A DNA stretch of 64,000 bases from Psococerastis gibbosa (taxonomy: Eukaryota > Arthropoda > Insecta > Psocodea > Psocidae). The notes beneath the pieces were generated by a model. That model did not search any database. It was given only the letters and a program-made list of their open reading frames with translations, and was not told where the DNA came from. Positions 22,669 through 35,347 of the stretch are shown here, one piece after another. The stretch is from assembly GCA_963971405.1 (NCBI GenBank), contig OZ020492.1, positions 12,078,151 to 12,142,150 on the forward strand, written 5' to 3'. Numbering within the stretch: position 1 is the stretch's first letter; every line of letters starts with the position of its first letter. The position numbers and the translations under genes were made by a program.

Positions 22669-23727
22669 GAACCGGTCCGAGTTTACTCGAACATGCTTTG
22701 CAATTTATAAATGCGTAGATAATATAGACATGTGTAATTTGTGTAATTTCATAGGAAATAATTTCCCTATATTTAAATTTCAGATCCCTCGGGGGGGGGG
22801 GGGGGTGGGGGGGGTCCACCTCAATATATTCAAAACCCCATAAAACGTAATTGCATATTCTGGAACGAACAGAACAATACATTGTAACAGTAGTAACAAT
22901 GACACATGGCACGTAATGTATTGTAGCGTGAATTTTCCATAATTTCTCAAAAAATAATTTTTTGCACAAAAGCAAATATTTTTTTTGGAATGCAACCAGT
23001 CCGTTTTCGTTACCCTATTGAACACCTAAAACATACCTGCAGCCTGATCATGACGATTATAATACCGGTATTTATTTAATCCCCTGGTATTAAAAATGTA
23101 AGCAAGATAATTTTATAATGGAAAGGGCTATTCAAAATTTGTTTGTTTACATTTTTAATACCAGGGGATTAAATAAATACCGGTATTATAATCGCCATGA
23201 TGAGGCTGCTGAAGGAAGAAATCATCGATAGAAAAGTTTCACAGAAAAATTATTTTTTAGTCATTTTTCATGAAAATTGAGTTATTTTTATTTTTTTACC
23301 CACAGAAGCAAACTATCAAGGGGCAAGCGACCCCTCGCATTTTGTTAACATTAATAATGACTACAATATATGTGAATTTAAAATAAATCGTTAGAGCCGT
23401 TTTTGAGAAATAATTATTTTTTTGACGTTTTTTTGGAGTTTTTTTGAGAATAACCCCCCCCCCAAATTGAGTTAGCCGGAAAAAAAAAATTATTCCGAGG
23501 TATGATTTTTGTGAACCTATATGCAAAATTTCATCAAAATCGGCCGAGTAGTTTGCCCGGAAATCGATGAACAGACAGACATACAGACAGAGCGACAGAC
23601 AGACATTTCGTAAAAACCACTTTTTTGGGTTCCTGGGACCTTAAAACGTGTAAATCCGTTGAAATCTCGGAATCCAAAATTTCGACCATCACAAAGCTTT
23701 CCTTATACTACGTATAAATTGGAAAGC
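22669..23727 (-). repeat. 850-bp dispersed repeat, interrupted by a MITE
   Basis: Ends GAACCGGTCCGAG and AATTGGAAAGC are intact. A foldback element (23040-23212) is inserted after 'aaaacatacct'; past it the repeat resumes with 'gaaggaagaaatcatcgata'. Confidence 0.8.
23040..23212. mobile_element. Foldback MITE, family F, intact arms
   Basis: The arms match as reverse complements for about 65 bp, from GCAGCCTGATCATGACGATT inwards, around a short centre 'taatggaaagggctattc'. It is nested in the 850-bp repeat, so it inserted later. Confidence 0.8.
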
Positions 23728-24243
23728 AAAATGTCACCTTGTTACACAAAAAAAACTCTTGTGTCATGCAAATCCCAGTTACTTCTCCATTGTATTTTAG
23801 GGCAACGCAAGGATAACAACTTCTCTGATGGATGTTTCGAACAGTTGTGAAATCATTATCAAGTATCAAGGCTAGTCTATTTGGAAGATCACTTTTGTTG
23901 ACTGTGAAGCGTAAACAATTTTTAGGTCACTTCTTTCTTGGGGCTATACAGAAAGAATCCCTATACAATGGAAAACAATACGGTTTTTTGAAATCCAATA
24001 TATTTGATTCCGTAGTCCTTTGTTCGCGGTTTGTAATTGTAGCAAATATAATGGGCCTAAAAGATTTCAAATATTCGTCTCCTCACTATTTAATATTTTT
24101 CTCTCCCGGCTGAGATCTTGAAATGTCTTGCAACATGGCCTACAAGAGGCTCTTTTATGTTCCATTTAAGTATATGCTTGTGAATCGCAACTCATATAGA
24201 ATAAAATCTGAGTATCTAATAACTTGCCAATTGACATTACTGC

Positions 24244-24560
24244 TTTCCTATTTATACGTAGCTTAGTATAAGGAAAGCTTTGTGATGGTCAAAATTTTCG
24301 ATTTCGGGATTTCAGTGGATTTACACGTTTTGAGTCCAAAAAGTGGTTTTTACGAAATGTATCAATATGTCAATTTGGAGGAAAACTACTCGGTGGATTT
24401 GACTTAAATTTGGCATGTAGGTTCACAAAAATCATGCTTCGCGAAATTTTATTTTTATTTTCGGCTAACTCTATTTGGGGGGGGGGGGGTTTCGCCCTCC
24501 AAAAACTCATTAAAAATAATTTCTCAACAACGGCTCCAACGATTTTTTATATTTATTACA
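24244..24560 (+). repeat. 850-bp dispersed repeat, 3' truncated copy
   Basis: It starts GCTTTCCTATTTATACGTAG and keeps the first 300 bp, including the poly-G tract at 24476; the second end is missing. Confidence 0.65.
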
Positions 24561-24851
24561 ATAAAAAGAAAGCCTCCCCTGCCTATGGCGGCTACTCAGT
24601 GCATATTAGCGCAGTTTTTTTGCGAAGAGAAATTTGCCCCGTCCCGAACTGGAACTCAGTGTATCTGGGTCGTATACTATCATACTTACTGCCCATATAT
24701 GTTATGATATTCTGTGCCTACCACTGAACTGTGAGCCAATGATAATTTATTCTATTTTTCATTTCTAGGGCCCTAGGGGTCTGAGAGAATGTACACTGGG
24801 TGACAACTGCGGAATCTTTGATTGCTTGAACTGTGGAGGGCCCTCTTGCGA

Positions 24852-24990
24852 GGAATCTCCGGCAATGCCATGTCCATCATGAACAGCTTTGTCAGCGACA
24901 TTTTCGAGTCTTCTCGTCTGGCCCATTATAGGAAGCGGTCCCACTTTACGAGCCGGGAAATTTAGACTGCTGCCGCTGTCAGCGGACACG
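24852..24990 (+). pseudogene. Histone H2B pseudogene fragment
   Basis: The plus strand reads [20 protein letters not shown], then [17 protein letters not shown], then TAG where H2B has Gln. This is the histone-fold alpha-2/alpha-3 region of H2B, with about four or five codons missing before SRLAHY, an in-frame stop, and loss of similarity on both sides. No start, N-tail or C-terminal helix is present. It is a decayed fragment. Confidence 0.8.
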
Positions 24991-25365
24991 AATTCCAAGT
25001 CAATGCTCAACCGATAACATTGATGCTGCCCAATACAAGTTGAATCACAATTTAGGGGAACATTTTTACTAAAGGATGATACCTAATCGACAGCTTTAAT
25101 TTTTAAAATACTGTCTTAATTTTTAAAATACATTTTAATTTTTAAAATACTTTACGATTGATAATCCCTGTGAAATATGATTTAGTATAGCAAAGGGGGC
25201 TTCCCCTTCGGTGCTCTCAAAATTTGTCCCTTTGTAATATTAGTCCCTTTCAATGCGTGGGTGTCCAATGAAAACTTTCTAAGCATGACAAACAAATTTG
25301 TTAAATTCTTCCTTTCCCAGCAACTGCTTGTAAGATGAAATTAAGTAGAACTGCCAATAAGCTTC

Positions 25366-25657
25366 TTAGGGCGCGTTCGCGATACTATATCTTATCTACT
25401 GATATCTTAAAGATAGACGTGGCAAGATGGCGGGGTTCACTGACAACCCGGTCACGTGTGCTTGATATATTAGTAATAAATAAAATTTGAAAATAAGTCA
25501 TAACTATTGTTATTAAAGCGATATAATCTCGTAGCCGTAAATACAGCAGAATCGCACAAGAATTTCAAGTATCTATAATGCCAGATATCACCAGCTTCTG
25601 GTTCGGCACGTCTATCTTAAAGATAACACGATCAGTCGTTTCGCGATCGCGCCCTCA
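25366..25657. mobile_element. MITE with TTAGGGCGCG-type ends
   Basis: Left end TTAGGGCGCGTTCGCGATAC, right end complement ending GATCGCGCCCTCA. Subterminal copies of 'tatcttaaagata' occur near each end. The TTA at the left border and GC-rich ends suggest PIF/Harbinger, but the right border is TCA rather than TAA. Confidence 0.55.
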
Positions 25658-25794
25658 CTTCAGCTAGTTACATGTCAAGTATTGCCATTGTTCACTTTAT
25701 CATACGCATTTCGAACGCACCTGCACAATGCCGTATCTAGCGTATCCAACGGCCTTACCATGTTGAATCCATGAGAGCAGAGAATGTTTCAAAC

Positions 25795-25975
25795 TGCGGC
25801 AAACTTGGTAGTGTGCACAGCGTTGGCAGGGGAACATGGTGGGACATGATAACACGCTGCGTCTATACCAGTCAGTCCTACGTGCGTGTCGAGTCCTGGT
25901 CACTTACGAATTAATCGTGTGACTTTACCATGCTCCCCAGGTGGTTCGGAATCCACTATAATCAGGAGGTCCACC
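25795..25975 (+). repeat. Dispersed repeat D, copy 2
   Basis: It shares the same blocks as 10118-10263 (ggtagtgtgcacagcgttgg, gtggttcggaatccactata), with an insertion in the middle. The following 26000-26340 looks like more repeat debris; no gene is supported. Confidence 0.55.
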
Positions 25976-26337
25976 CTGTCAGTCAACTCCCCTTTCCTCA
26001 AGGTGAAAGAGTCTGCCCTTAGGGTGCCTCAAGTTAACAGACTCACTCCCCCCGCCAGGCTGACAGGATTGCTTAAAGCAGAAATGCTGAAAGCAGGCGT
26101 TAGAAACAGCAACAACACAATGCCGTATCTATATTAACCAAATTGCTACATCCCCATGATGTCAATAATGGCCTGCCACGACAACCCATTGAAGGTCTAG
26201 GCCCGAGGACTGGTAAAGGATCCTCTCTCTTGACCACTGCTCAATTCGGGATGTTGTGGTCAGCAGCATGTCCGGCAGCCGCGTTTCCCCCTATCGATGA
26301 AGGTAAGGTACCCATTGGGGTTAGGGGACCCTGGCCA

Positions 26338-26388
26338 GGCTGAAATTTTTTTCTATTGTGTATAGACACAATAGGAAAAAATTTCAGC
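26338..26388. repeat. 51-bp hairpin
   Basis: GCTGAAATTTTTTTCTATTG and its near-perfect complement are separated by a 4-base loop. Origin unknown. Confidence 0.7.
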
Positions 26389-26905
26389 TATATAGTGTAA
26401 GACGTGTAATCTCTAAAATTCGCCAAAATGAAAAAAAAAGACAATTTTCTTTCTTTCTTTCTTTCTAAAGTTCCCTTTTAACAGTGCTCACCCCTAACGG
26501 ACTTGCTCTTTAGCTATTCCCCATTCGAAGGTGAAGAAATCTCCGAATGAATACGAACGGAATAAATTGCCCCACTGCTACTGACTTAATTACCGTTATC
26601 GGCCTACTGTTGCGCATCATTGAATTGAATTTTAAAAACCGAGTATTTTTCATTCTGTCGGAAATAGTCCGGTTTGTAGAGAACTAGATAATTAAATGGA
26701 AGGTCGATGTTCGAGACTCAACGTTAAAAACTCTAACGGGTAAATTACCTTCATCGGTAGGAGGAAAACGCGGCTGTCGGATATTTTGCTGACTACTAGA
26801 TCCCTTCTAGTGCAGTTCTCTACCAGTTCTCTATCCTAGACCCTCATTGGGTTGTCATGCCACGACGGGTATTTTCATTCAATGTCTCAAGCTGGTGAAA
26901 CTGTT

Positions 26906-27050
26906 CAAGGCCGTGTCCAGGTTTTTGTTTCGGGAGTCCAAATTTTTTTTAACGTATTTTACTAATGAAAGTCCACTCTATTCAGTGTACAGCCCTTCTA
27001 TTTGGGAGGGGGTTTGGACCCATTGGACCACCCCCTTGGGCACGGCCTTG
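26906..27050. mobile_element. hAT-like MITE with 8-bp target duplication
   Basis: Ends CAAGGCCGTGTCCAGG and GGGCACGGCCTTG are flanked by AAACTGTT at 26898-26905 and again at 27051-27058. An 8-bp target duplication with CA-starting ends is the hAT signature. The inner arms carry cgggagtcc and gggagggggtttggacc. Confidence 0.75.
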
Positions 27051-27133
27051 AAACTGTTACCCAGAAATAAAGGGACAACTGTAGGGAGAAAAATCAAATT
27101 TCACGAGAAAAATTTAAATTAACAATAATAAAG

Positions 27134-27285
27134 AACCGGTACAAGTGAATCCACTCATTTGTCCTATTTATATATTAGCAGGTACCGCAAAAGATAATTA
27201 GGAGATAATTAGTTCCATGGCAAATAATTGCCCTATGGTTAAATTTCAACTCCCTCAATTTTCCATGTCCAAAAGCTCTGGATTG
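27134..27285 (-). repeat. 850-bp dispersed repeat, truncated copy
   Basis: It begins GAACCGGTACAAG and keeps only the terminal 150 bp. Confidence 0.55.
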
Positions 27286-27357
27286 ATTGTTGGGATGATT
27301 GTGCAGTTTATAATGGGTAGGTAAATATAACATTGTACGATATAGTCCGTTGTCTGG

Positions 27358-27514
27358 TTAGGCGGGTATTCCACATACGTCAATCGTCAATGAAAAATTG
27401 AAAAATGACGTTTTAGCAGACATTAAAGACATACTAAAAATTCTGCTATCACGTCAATTTACGTCATTTTTCAATTTTTCATTGACGATTGACGTATGTG
27501 GAATACCCGCCTAA
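27358..27514. mobile_element. PIF/Harbinger-like MITE, 157 bp
   Basis: Perfect arms of about 50 bp start TTAGGCGGGTATTCCACATA and end in CCCGCCTAA. The TTA/TAA border is consistent with the 3-bp target duplication of PIF/Harbinger elements. Confidence 0.75.
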
Positions 27515-28607
27515 GACATTTTACCAACTTTACAGTAGAGCGAAAAAACAAATTGCCTACTGCGCGCCAATTCAGTAACAAAAAACGGTTTTTCTTGCTT
27601 TTCTCTAAGAAAATTGAAGATAATATTGAGAATTCCCTATGAAAATGTGGCTTTTTATGAACAAATTTCGCGCAAAAACTCATTTTCGATTTAAAAAAAA
27701 AAAAATGTTAGTTACGAGGTGTTACCACCGAGCCGACGCGATATGATACAAATGTCAATATTTTAAAAAATATTTTAGACCATTTGCAAACTGGTATACC
27801 TCCACAATGTCAATCTACACTGTCTAGAAGCTTCAATTAACAACGTGAGGCATGACCCATTGAAACAGAAGTGAGCCAGACTTAACTAAGTTCGTGATGA
27901 CTTGGAGAAGTTTGTGCAGATAAAGGCTTGAAACTTACCACTGGACCATATATGATAGTACTTTACTCGTCGCATTAGGATATGCTACTGGCGGTTGCCT
28001 TAAAGAGGACATGTAAATATAGACTTTTGGACTAAATATTTATATGCTACTGTCACGTTGAGAATCGTTACCTCCCAGGTGTCCATTACTAGACCCATAA
28101 TGTTTACGTAATGTATGTTTTCGACGAATACATGGAATACAAAAATAAAAGTGTGGATGCAACCTATGTTAGTTTTACATATATTTGAATAATGAAATCG
28201 GTACTACGCCATTGTATTGACTATCTGGCATACTATCGCGCAATGTTGTGTTGGATGTTTTTGTCCAAAATACTGCAAACCCCACAGGACTCGCATAATT
28301 ACTTTGTAAAAGGCGAATTCTACAATTTGTAAAGTATTCTTTAGATCTCTCTATACGGGGCACTAATATTGTCGACAAAGTCTTCTGTATCTTGTAGGAG
28401 CTGTCATTTCAACTTAATTATAGTACAACACTTACTGGCCACTACCTGGAATTGTGCCCATTTAAAACACTGATAAAGATAAGATATGAACCCTATTTGA
28501 TAATGTCAAATATTTTGTAAAAAAATGTGAGTAAGAAACAGGACAGGAATTCAGAAAAAATAGTTAAAAATTATATTAAAATGCCAACTATTACCCACCA
28601 TAAATAT
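27515..28607. other. No gene recognised
   Basis: AT-rich sequence; the short ORFs here have no recognisable domains. Confidence 0.4.
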
Positions 28608-28712
28608 AGACTTTTTTTAGTTCTATTACAAAGCCAACCTAGGGGAGTTAGGGCTATAAAGCCCTCTCTTACACTCAACTAGGAACGCCCGGGACCGCCT
28701 GCTTTACATGCA
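28608..28712 (-). mobile_element. SINE family B 3' part
   Basis: 'ttctattacaaagccaacct' through 'cgggaccgcctgctttacat' on the plus strand, which is the family's 3' half reversed. Confidence 0.65.
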
Positions 28713-29659
28713 ATATAGTATAAGATACAGAAATACCTCACAATTACTTATGGGGTACCCTGGGAGTTTACAGGGCAGTTTGTTGAATCGGACACTTGTT
28801 ATAGTGAATAGGGAGCATATTAAAATACGCCCCGAATCCGGCTTTCGACCTTTTTGTCGTGTCAATAGATAGCAAGTTGGTTTGGAGGGGTACGCCAAGG
28901 GCCAAAAGTAATGTGGAAACAATAAGCCTAGCCAAAAAGCCGTTAATGCGTAAGTGTGAGCGTAGCTCTATCTTCGTAAAGCTCTCCTGTTCTCCATGTA
29001 AACTTCTCTGATTTTCTTACACGTGCTTGCACACACTTAGCCTCCCTGCCGCAACCGGGCCTTACCCAAAATTACAGCTCGGAATCACGACACCATAGAC
29101 AAAATATATGCGCCCAATTTGGGATTTTGACACTTTTGAATAGAAAAGTGGAAAAGGAACGTTGTAACTCTTTCACTTCTTTGGGAACCGAAATAGTGAG
29201 AAGACTTACCTACCGAAAACCTGTTGCACGTCGCTGAGAGACAATCGCGTGTGGGACTCACTTCACCCGACAGCACCAAGCTTTCAGCGACTGGATAATG
29301 AAAACTTCTTCAGTCTCTGCTGACTTGAAAGCTGTGTTGTGCACAAAAGGGCTAACCTACACTTTATTTTATTGGAGATGTGAGCTGTAGAAAGACCCAG
29401 CTTTCTATTTAACCTCCGCTGTGTGACCGTCACCTTAGGTTAAATAATTGAGATGGAGCTAATTTCGCCGCGCGACCTCAACTTATAATTTGCGGGGCTA
29501 TTATATTGAGCCCACTATAGCGATCTACCCACGATAAGGTTATGTGTCGTTTTAGGTAGATTTTTTTTTTAGAAAATTGGTACTTGTAGTTGCAATTCCG
29601 AATTTTTTATAGTTATAACACGGTTTTTCCGTTCATGTCACACCATATCAACCCTAAAT

Positions 29660-29825
29660 TAATAATGACCTTTTGTTCTATTACTGAGTCAGCCAAGCGG
29701 AGTGGAGTGACACTAAACTAGGATGGCATTCCGAAGAATTAAAAAAAGCTGGCAAGCTCGGGACTCGAACCAGCAGCAGCCTTTTGAGTAGATATTGGAC
29801 TCTGTAACACTAAACTACGTGCACA
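29660..29825 (-). mobile_element. SINE family B copy, internally deleted
   Basis: 'ccttttgttctattactgag' marks the tail and 'gggactcgaaccagcag' the B box in reverse; the middle is missing or diverged. Confidence 0.5.
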
Positions 29826-29909
29826 TGTAACTGACCTTCTTGATGGCGGTGCCGTGCAGTATTCCTTACCGAGACTTTAAGGACTATCGAGGGACCCACC
29901 CTTAATAAA

Positions 29910-30730
29910 GAACCGGTACTAATGAATACGTACATGCTTTCCTATTAATTTTATCATTTAGCATCATAGGTACAGATATTGATAACATGAGTAATTCCAT
30001 GGTAAATAATTGTCCTACTACTAAAGTTCGGTTGACATGACTTTCCCTAATCCAAAGCACTAAATTTATCGAGGGAACTATTTTATACTCTACAACGGGT
30101 AGACCAATATAATACAACACAGTAATAATGGCAGGGTTTGGAATGAATTGAGGCAGGTATTATCCATAATTTCTTGAAAAAAATATTTTTTATTCAAAAC
30201 CAATACTTTGCTTAGGAAAGCGACCTGTTGGGTTTCGTTGCTCTTTTTAACACATAAATCATGTCTGAAGTTAAAAAGAATTGATAGAATCATTAATTTA
30301 GTTACCGTACTGGTAGTCATTTTTTATGAGAATTTAGAATTTTTTTTAAACAAAACTATCAAGGGGCAAGTGACCTACTGGGTTTGGTTGACATAAATAA
30401 CGACTACAATCTATGAGAATTAAAAAAAAAAAGTTGGAACCTGGTTTAGGAATTTTTTTTTAGATGTTTGTTGTAGTTTTTGGAGGGTAAAACCCCCAAA
30501 TTTGAGTTAGCCCCAAATAAAATCCCGATGTGTGATGTTTGTGACCCATCGTTTCAAATTTCATTAAAATCCAACGAGTAGTTTGCCCACAATTCGATGA
30601 ACACACTGACAGACATTTCTTAAAAGCCTTTGGTTCCTGGGACTGGAGCTAATTCACTGACACCTCGAAATCGGAAATTTCGGCCATCACAAAGCTTTCC
30701 TTATATACTACATAATATAAATAGGATAGC
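29910..30730 (-). repeat. 850-bp dispersed repeat, diverged full-length copy
   Basis: Ends GAACCGGTACTAATGAATAC and AAATAGGATAGC; without poly-G and with a reduced GACA tract. Confidence 0.7.
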
Positions 30731-30825
30731 GAGAAACTCACTTGGCAGTCACAACTTGAAACTTGACATTTTATTGTTACCATAATTTTTTATGGCATTT
30801 CATGGACATTTATTTGTCTATTAAA

Positions 30826-32201
30826 TCTCGCCCTGGAATTGATTGATATTTTGGAATTTATTATTATTGTTTCCACATAAATTTTATATAATAATATGTC
30901 CGACATTATTGGCATTGCTTCTGCATGAATTTTATCTGTCAGTAAACTGGTACAGATCCTTGATGTGAACCTACAACAATTGAAGCGCCAAAGGCACCTA
31001 GAGACACACGCCTACTTTAAGTGGTAGGCCCTACATTTAACCTCGCCCTGCTCTGTCATTGATTGATATTTGCGACATTATTGGCATTGCTTCTGCATGA
31101 ATTTTATCTGTCAGTAAACTGGTACAGATCCTCGATGTGAACCTACAACAATTGAAGCGCCAAAGGCACCTATAGAGACACACGCCTACTTTAGGTGGTA
31201 GGCCCTACATTTATAACCTCGCCCTGCTCTGTCATTGATTGATATTTGCGACATTATTGGCATTGCTTCTGCATGAATTTTATCTGTCAGTAAACTGGCG
31301 CAGGTCCTTGATGTGAACCTACAACAATTGAGGCGCCAAAGGCACCTATAGAGACACACGCCTACTTTAGGTGGTAGGCCCTACATTTATAACCTCGCCC
31401 TGCTCTGTCATTGATTGATATTTGCGACATTATTGGCATTGCTTCTGCATGAATTTTATCTGTCAGTAAACTGGTACAGATCCTCGATGTGAACCTACAA
31501 CAATTGAAGCGCCAAAGGCACCTATAGAGACACACGCCTACTTTAGGTGGTAGGCCCTACATTTATAACCTCGCCCTGCTCTATCATTGATTGATATTTG
31601 CGACATTATTGGCATTGCTTCTGCATGAATTTTATCTGTCAGTAAACTGGTACAGATCCTCGATGTGAACCTACAACAATTGAAGCGCCAAAGGCACCTA
31701 TAGAGACACACGCCTACTTTAGGTGGTAGGCCCTACATTTATAACCTCGCCCTGCTCTGTCATTGATTGATATTTGCGACATTATTGGCATTGCTTCTGC
31801 ATGAATTTTATCTGTCAGTAAACTGGCGCAGGTCCTTGATGTGAACCTACAACAATTGAGGCGCCAAAGGCACCTATTGAGACACACGCCTACTTTAGGT
31901 GGTAGGCCCTACATTTATAACCTCGCCCTGCTCTGTCATTGATTGATATTTGCGACATTATTGACATTGCTTCTGCATGAATTTTATCTGTCAGTAAACT
32001 GGCGCAGGTCCTTGATGTGAACCTACAACAATTGAAGCGCCAAAGGCACCTATAGAGACACGCCTACTTTAGGTGGTAGGCCCTACATTTATAACCTCGC
32101 CCTGCTCTGTCATTGATTGATATTTGCGACATTATTGGCATTGCTTCTGCATGAATTTTATCTGTCAGTAAACTGGCACAGGTCCTTGATGTGAACCCAC
32201 A
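30826..32201. repeat. 176-bp tandem satellite, about eight units
   Basis: The string 'gacattattggcattgcttc' starts successive units at 30902, 31074, 31250, 31426, 31602, 31778, 31954 (one mismatch) and 32128, a period of 172-176 bp. Units are very similar. Two alternating variants ('ggtacagatcct' and 'ggcgcaggtcct') suggest some higher-order structure. No ORF crosses unit borders. Confidence 0.92.
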
Positions 32202-33069
32202 GCGCAGCGCCTCGAGGCCGAGGGGTGCAAGTGGCAAAAATAAACATTCGAGATAATTGAGGCTAAAGTTCGTAATAATTCAGTTGAAAGTGTATAGGAA
32301 TTTTTTCCATGAATTCTGGCAGTGGCATTGCCCAAATGTCAGATCCCGACGTTCCTGTTGGTTTCTGGGAAAAAGAACAGCTAGAGTGACAGTATGGTGC
32401 ACTTAACGCCAAAACGCAAAAAAATGTCACTTAGACCACTTGGCATCTAAGCACTAGGCCAGGGGTTGTCAAAGTGTGGGTCCTGAAAAATTTCCAAGTG
32501 GGTCGCGACGTGGTCTCGTCTGCCAGTTATATACAGTATTAGATAGAATTGAATTGAATGACAAGTTTTTTCAATTTAAGTCATAAATTTTTGAAATATT
32601 GGCGGCAAAAACCGATTTAAAAAAAATGCGGAAACCCATTTTTTCTGCTAAAAATTTCCAAAATAAATAAATAAATAAAATTAAAGTAAGGCGAGGTATC
32701 ATATTTATTGGACGCTGGATCCACCCCTTGGCTTGCCCCCCCCCCCTCCTTGCTCCTATTCCTGCGTACGCCTATGGACTTTAAGGCTATTTTTTAGGAA
32801 GGAAATCGAAGCAAAAATTGCAATGCAGAATTTAGTAGGTCGCAATGCAATTTTTTATCATTTGGGTTTGAGAACCTCTGTGAATGGACAAGCTGAGACG
32901 TACATAACATTCTCAAATTGTAGCCCTACTAACCAATTTCGTGAACGAGTCTGGTGCTTTTTCTTAAGTGAAAAAACGGTGAGGTTGGTCCCTACAGCCC
33001 CCCTTCTACGAATGCGTAGAAATAAGTTAAAATAGTAGTGTGCACTGTTGCAGAACCATATTGTTGCAT

Positions 33070-33243
33070 TTATCGGCTTCGATGGCAAGGTGGTAGCGTG
33101 CTTGTATTTGTGCGAGTCTCTGCGCGCCATGCGATCAGAGACGTGTCGTAGCTCAGCACAAGTATTAATTTACTCAGGCGACTGAAGAGGTCAATCGGAT
33201 ACATTCATTAAATTGTTTGTATGCGATTAACCTTTTTGTAAAA
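33070..33243 (+). mobile_element. SINE family A copy, best preserved
   Basis: Head 'ggcttcgatggcaaggtggt' then agcgtgcttgta, body gagacgtgtcgtag, tail 'cattaaattgtttgtatgcg' and an A-rich end at 33240. Neighbouring 32202-33069 and 33244-34350 hold no recognised gene. Confidence 0.75.
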
Positions 33244-34351
33244 AAAAAAAAAAATTGCAATGGATGTACTGTAAAATCCAACCAAACTTCGAAATTGCTA
33301 ACAGAGTTGCATAATTAAATATTTGCAGGAATTTCGAATCTGTTCTTACGTATTTTAATTTTAGTATGACACCATCTGTTGTACAATAATACAAAAATTA
33401 GCATTATTGTATCACTGATAATGACTTTGGCCGTAGTATTAAAGACATAATCTTATAAAAATAATTTGTTTCTTTGTTTGATCGAAAATAATGCAGGTTT
33501 CCCGTCGTAATTTTCAAAAACCAAATATATTCAAATCACAAATGCCATAGTATATGATTATAGCTATTCAGCGTTAGTGTCATAAAAATGTGCCCAACGG
33601 GGAAATTTTGTCAGATTTATTAGTATACAAAATTAGAGACGCGCCTTTTTGTTTGTCCCCTCCCTTGTCTTGTCCCGCACTATAAAAGCTCTGTCACGTC
33701 CCGTCCCACAATAACACAATAATTCTTGTGGGGGTGGGGGGTAACTGCCTCCCTCCCCCACGGACCCTTTTCCTACATTACCAGAACTGTTACTTGTAAT
33801 TATTTTATAGTTAAATCAGATAGGATAAAATTAAAATTAATTAATTATTTTTTACGACCTTTAATATATTTGGTATGCATTAGGCTACGTACTGTATAAT
33901 ATACATCGTACCAATTATCCAACTCTTCTTCCATCCCGCTATTGTTAACCCAGCCCTTGAAGATATAGCCTTTCTGCTATGGAACTGCGGCAGCTGGGGC
34001 TAACAAAAAAATCTTGGGTCGACAAGGCTATGAAAATTAGTTGGAACGTTTTAATCGCTTTTAATTCCCCCCTTTTCAGGCGCGGAATGTTCGATGGTAC
34101 CGAATTTTCAGAATACGTACAAGAGCACGATTTATGGTATAATCAGAATGTTTGACGGATTTGAGGCTGGCAAAAAATTCAGTAGGTACCTGAAAGTTCT
34201 TTGAGGTATATCGTATGGTTTAGCTTTGTTCTTATGCCTAGAAGGGATCGAAAAAGAACAAATACAAATTTTCAGCTGGTTCACTATGACCACTTCCGTA
34301 TTAATGACAGTCTTGACAATTTTTCTAAATAAATAAATCAAAATTAATAAA

Positions 34352-34550
34352 TATTGCTTTTTTGTTTTATTACTAAGCCAACCTAGCGGAGTTAGGGCTA
34401 TAAAGCCCTCTCTTATACTCAACTAGGAATACCACCTGCTTTACATGACCTCCAAAACATGGCCAGAAAATTTAGCAAGTGTGGGGCTCGAACCAACAAC
34501 CTTTCGGGTGAAAGTCGGAGTCTGTACCGCACTACTCTACATGTCCTGAT
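34352..34550 (-). mobile_element. SINE family B copy
   Basis: Complete in reverse: tail 'tattactaagccaacctagc', body, B box 'ggggctcgaacc', head 'ctctacatgtcc'. Confidence 0.75.
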
Positions 34551-34676
34551 CATGTCTACATATTTTAAGGTCAGAGGCAACCCCTAATTAGAGTAGCGGA
34601 AATTTAAATTAAAAATTGGTTGGATTCTTAAAATATGCTCAGAAACGTACAAAAACTAATTAATAATGTTACGAGC

Positions 34677-34931
34677 CAGAGGCGTAAAGTTTTAGAATGA
34701 TGGCGGGGGCAAAACTAAGTATAGCTGTATATTTTACAAAGCTAAAAAAGGAATGTCTATATTCATATTAAATAAAAATAAAATAAATAGGCGTTTCTTT
34801 GCAAACAGACAAAGTCCAATAATATGCAAATTACTGCAAACGGGCCCATGAAGTATGAAGTCTTACAATGCTCGAGGCTGGGGGGGGGGGGCAAGTTGGA
34901 CCGTGCCCCCTCCCCAACTTTATGCCCCTGT
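34677..34931. mobile_element. hAT-like MITE with poly-G, CAGAGGCGTAAAGTT ends
   Basis: Left end CAGAGGCGTAAAGTT, right end AACTTTATGCCCCTG. A G-run lies at 34880-34890. Shares its interior with 2452-2700. Confidence 0.6.
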
Positions 34932-35347
34932 TACGAGCTTGAAGATTTTCCTATCATTCATCAAAAATTTATTTTCTCTTAAGAGGAGGAGGAGGGAGAC
35001 ATTTCCAACCACCAGAATCACACTAAAACTGTTATTTTATATTTTTGATTAATTCCAAGTTATCGAGCACTATCCACACTGTATTACGAGGTGATTACAA
35101 TTTCTGGTGTTTTTCATTTTTCCATGAATTTGAAAATTCCTAAATTTCTGTTCCCTGGTAGTTTAATGTTAAAATCATTGCACCAAATTTAAATGATTTG
35201 CTTTTATTTTTACGTGGCCGAGGTAGAGACTCCTAATTTCTGGGCCCAGTATTCTGCCAACCTGACGCCACGGTCGGTGCACACCCAAAGTTCGTTGAAG
35301 GCTTTAGTCTCTTCTTGTTGGTTAAAGGATTAGCCGCTAGATGTTCC

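Noticed and set aside
24765..25010. 81-codon minus ORF
   Set aside because: It is antisense to the H2B fragment; the plus-strand frame has the recognisable protein.
30826..32201. CRISPR-like array
   Set aside because: Units are contiguous 176-bp tandem repeats without unique spacers, in a eukaryotic genome.
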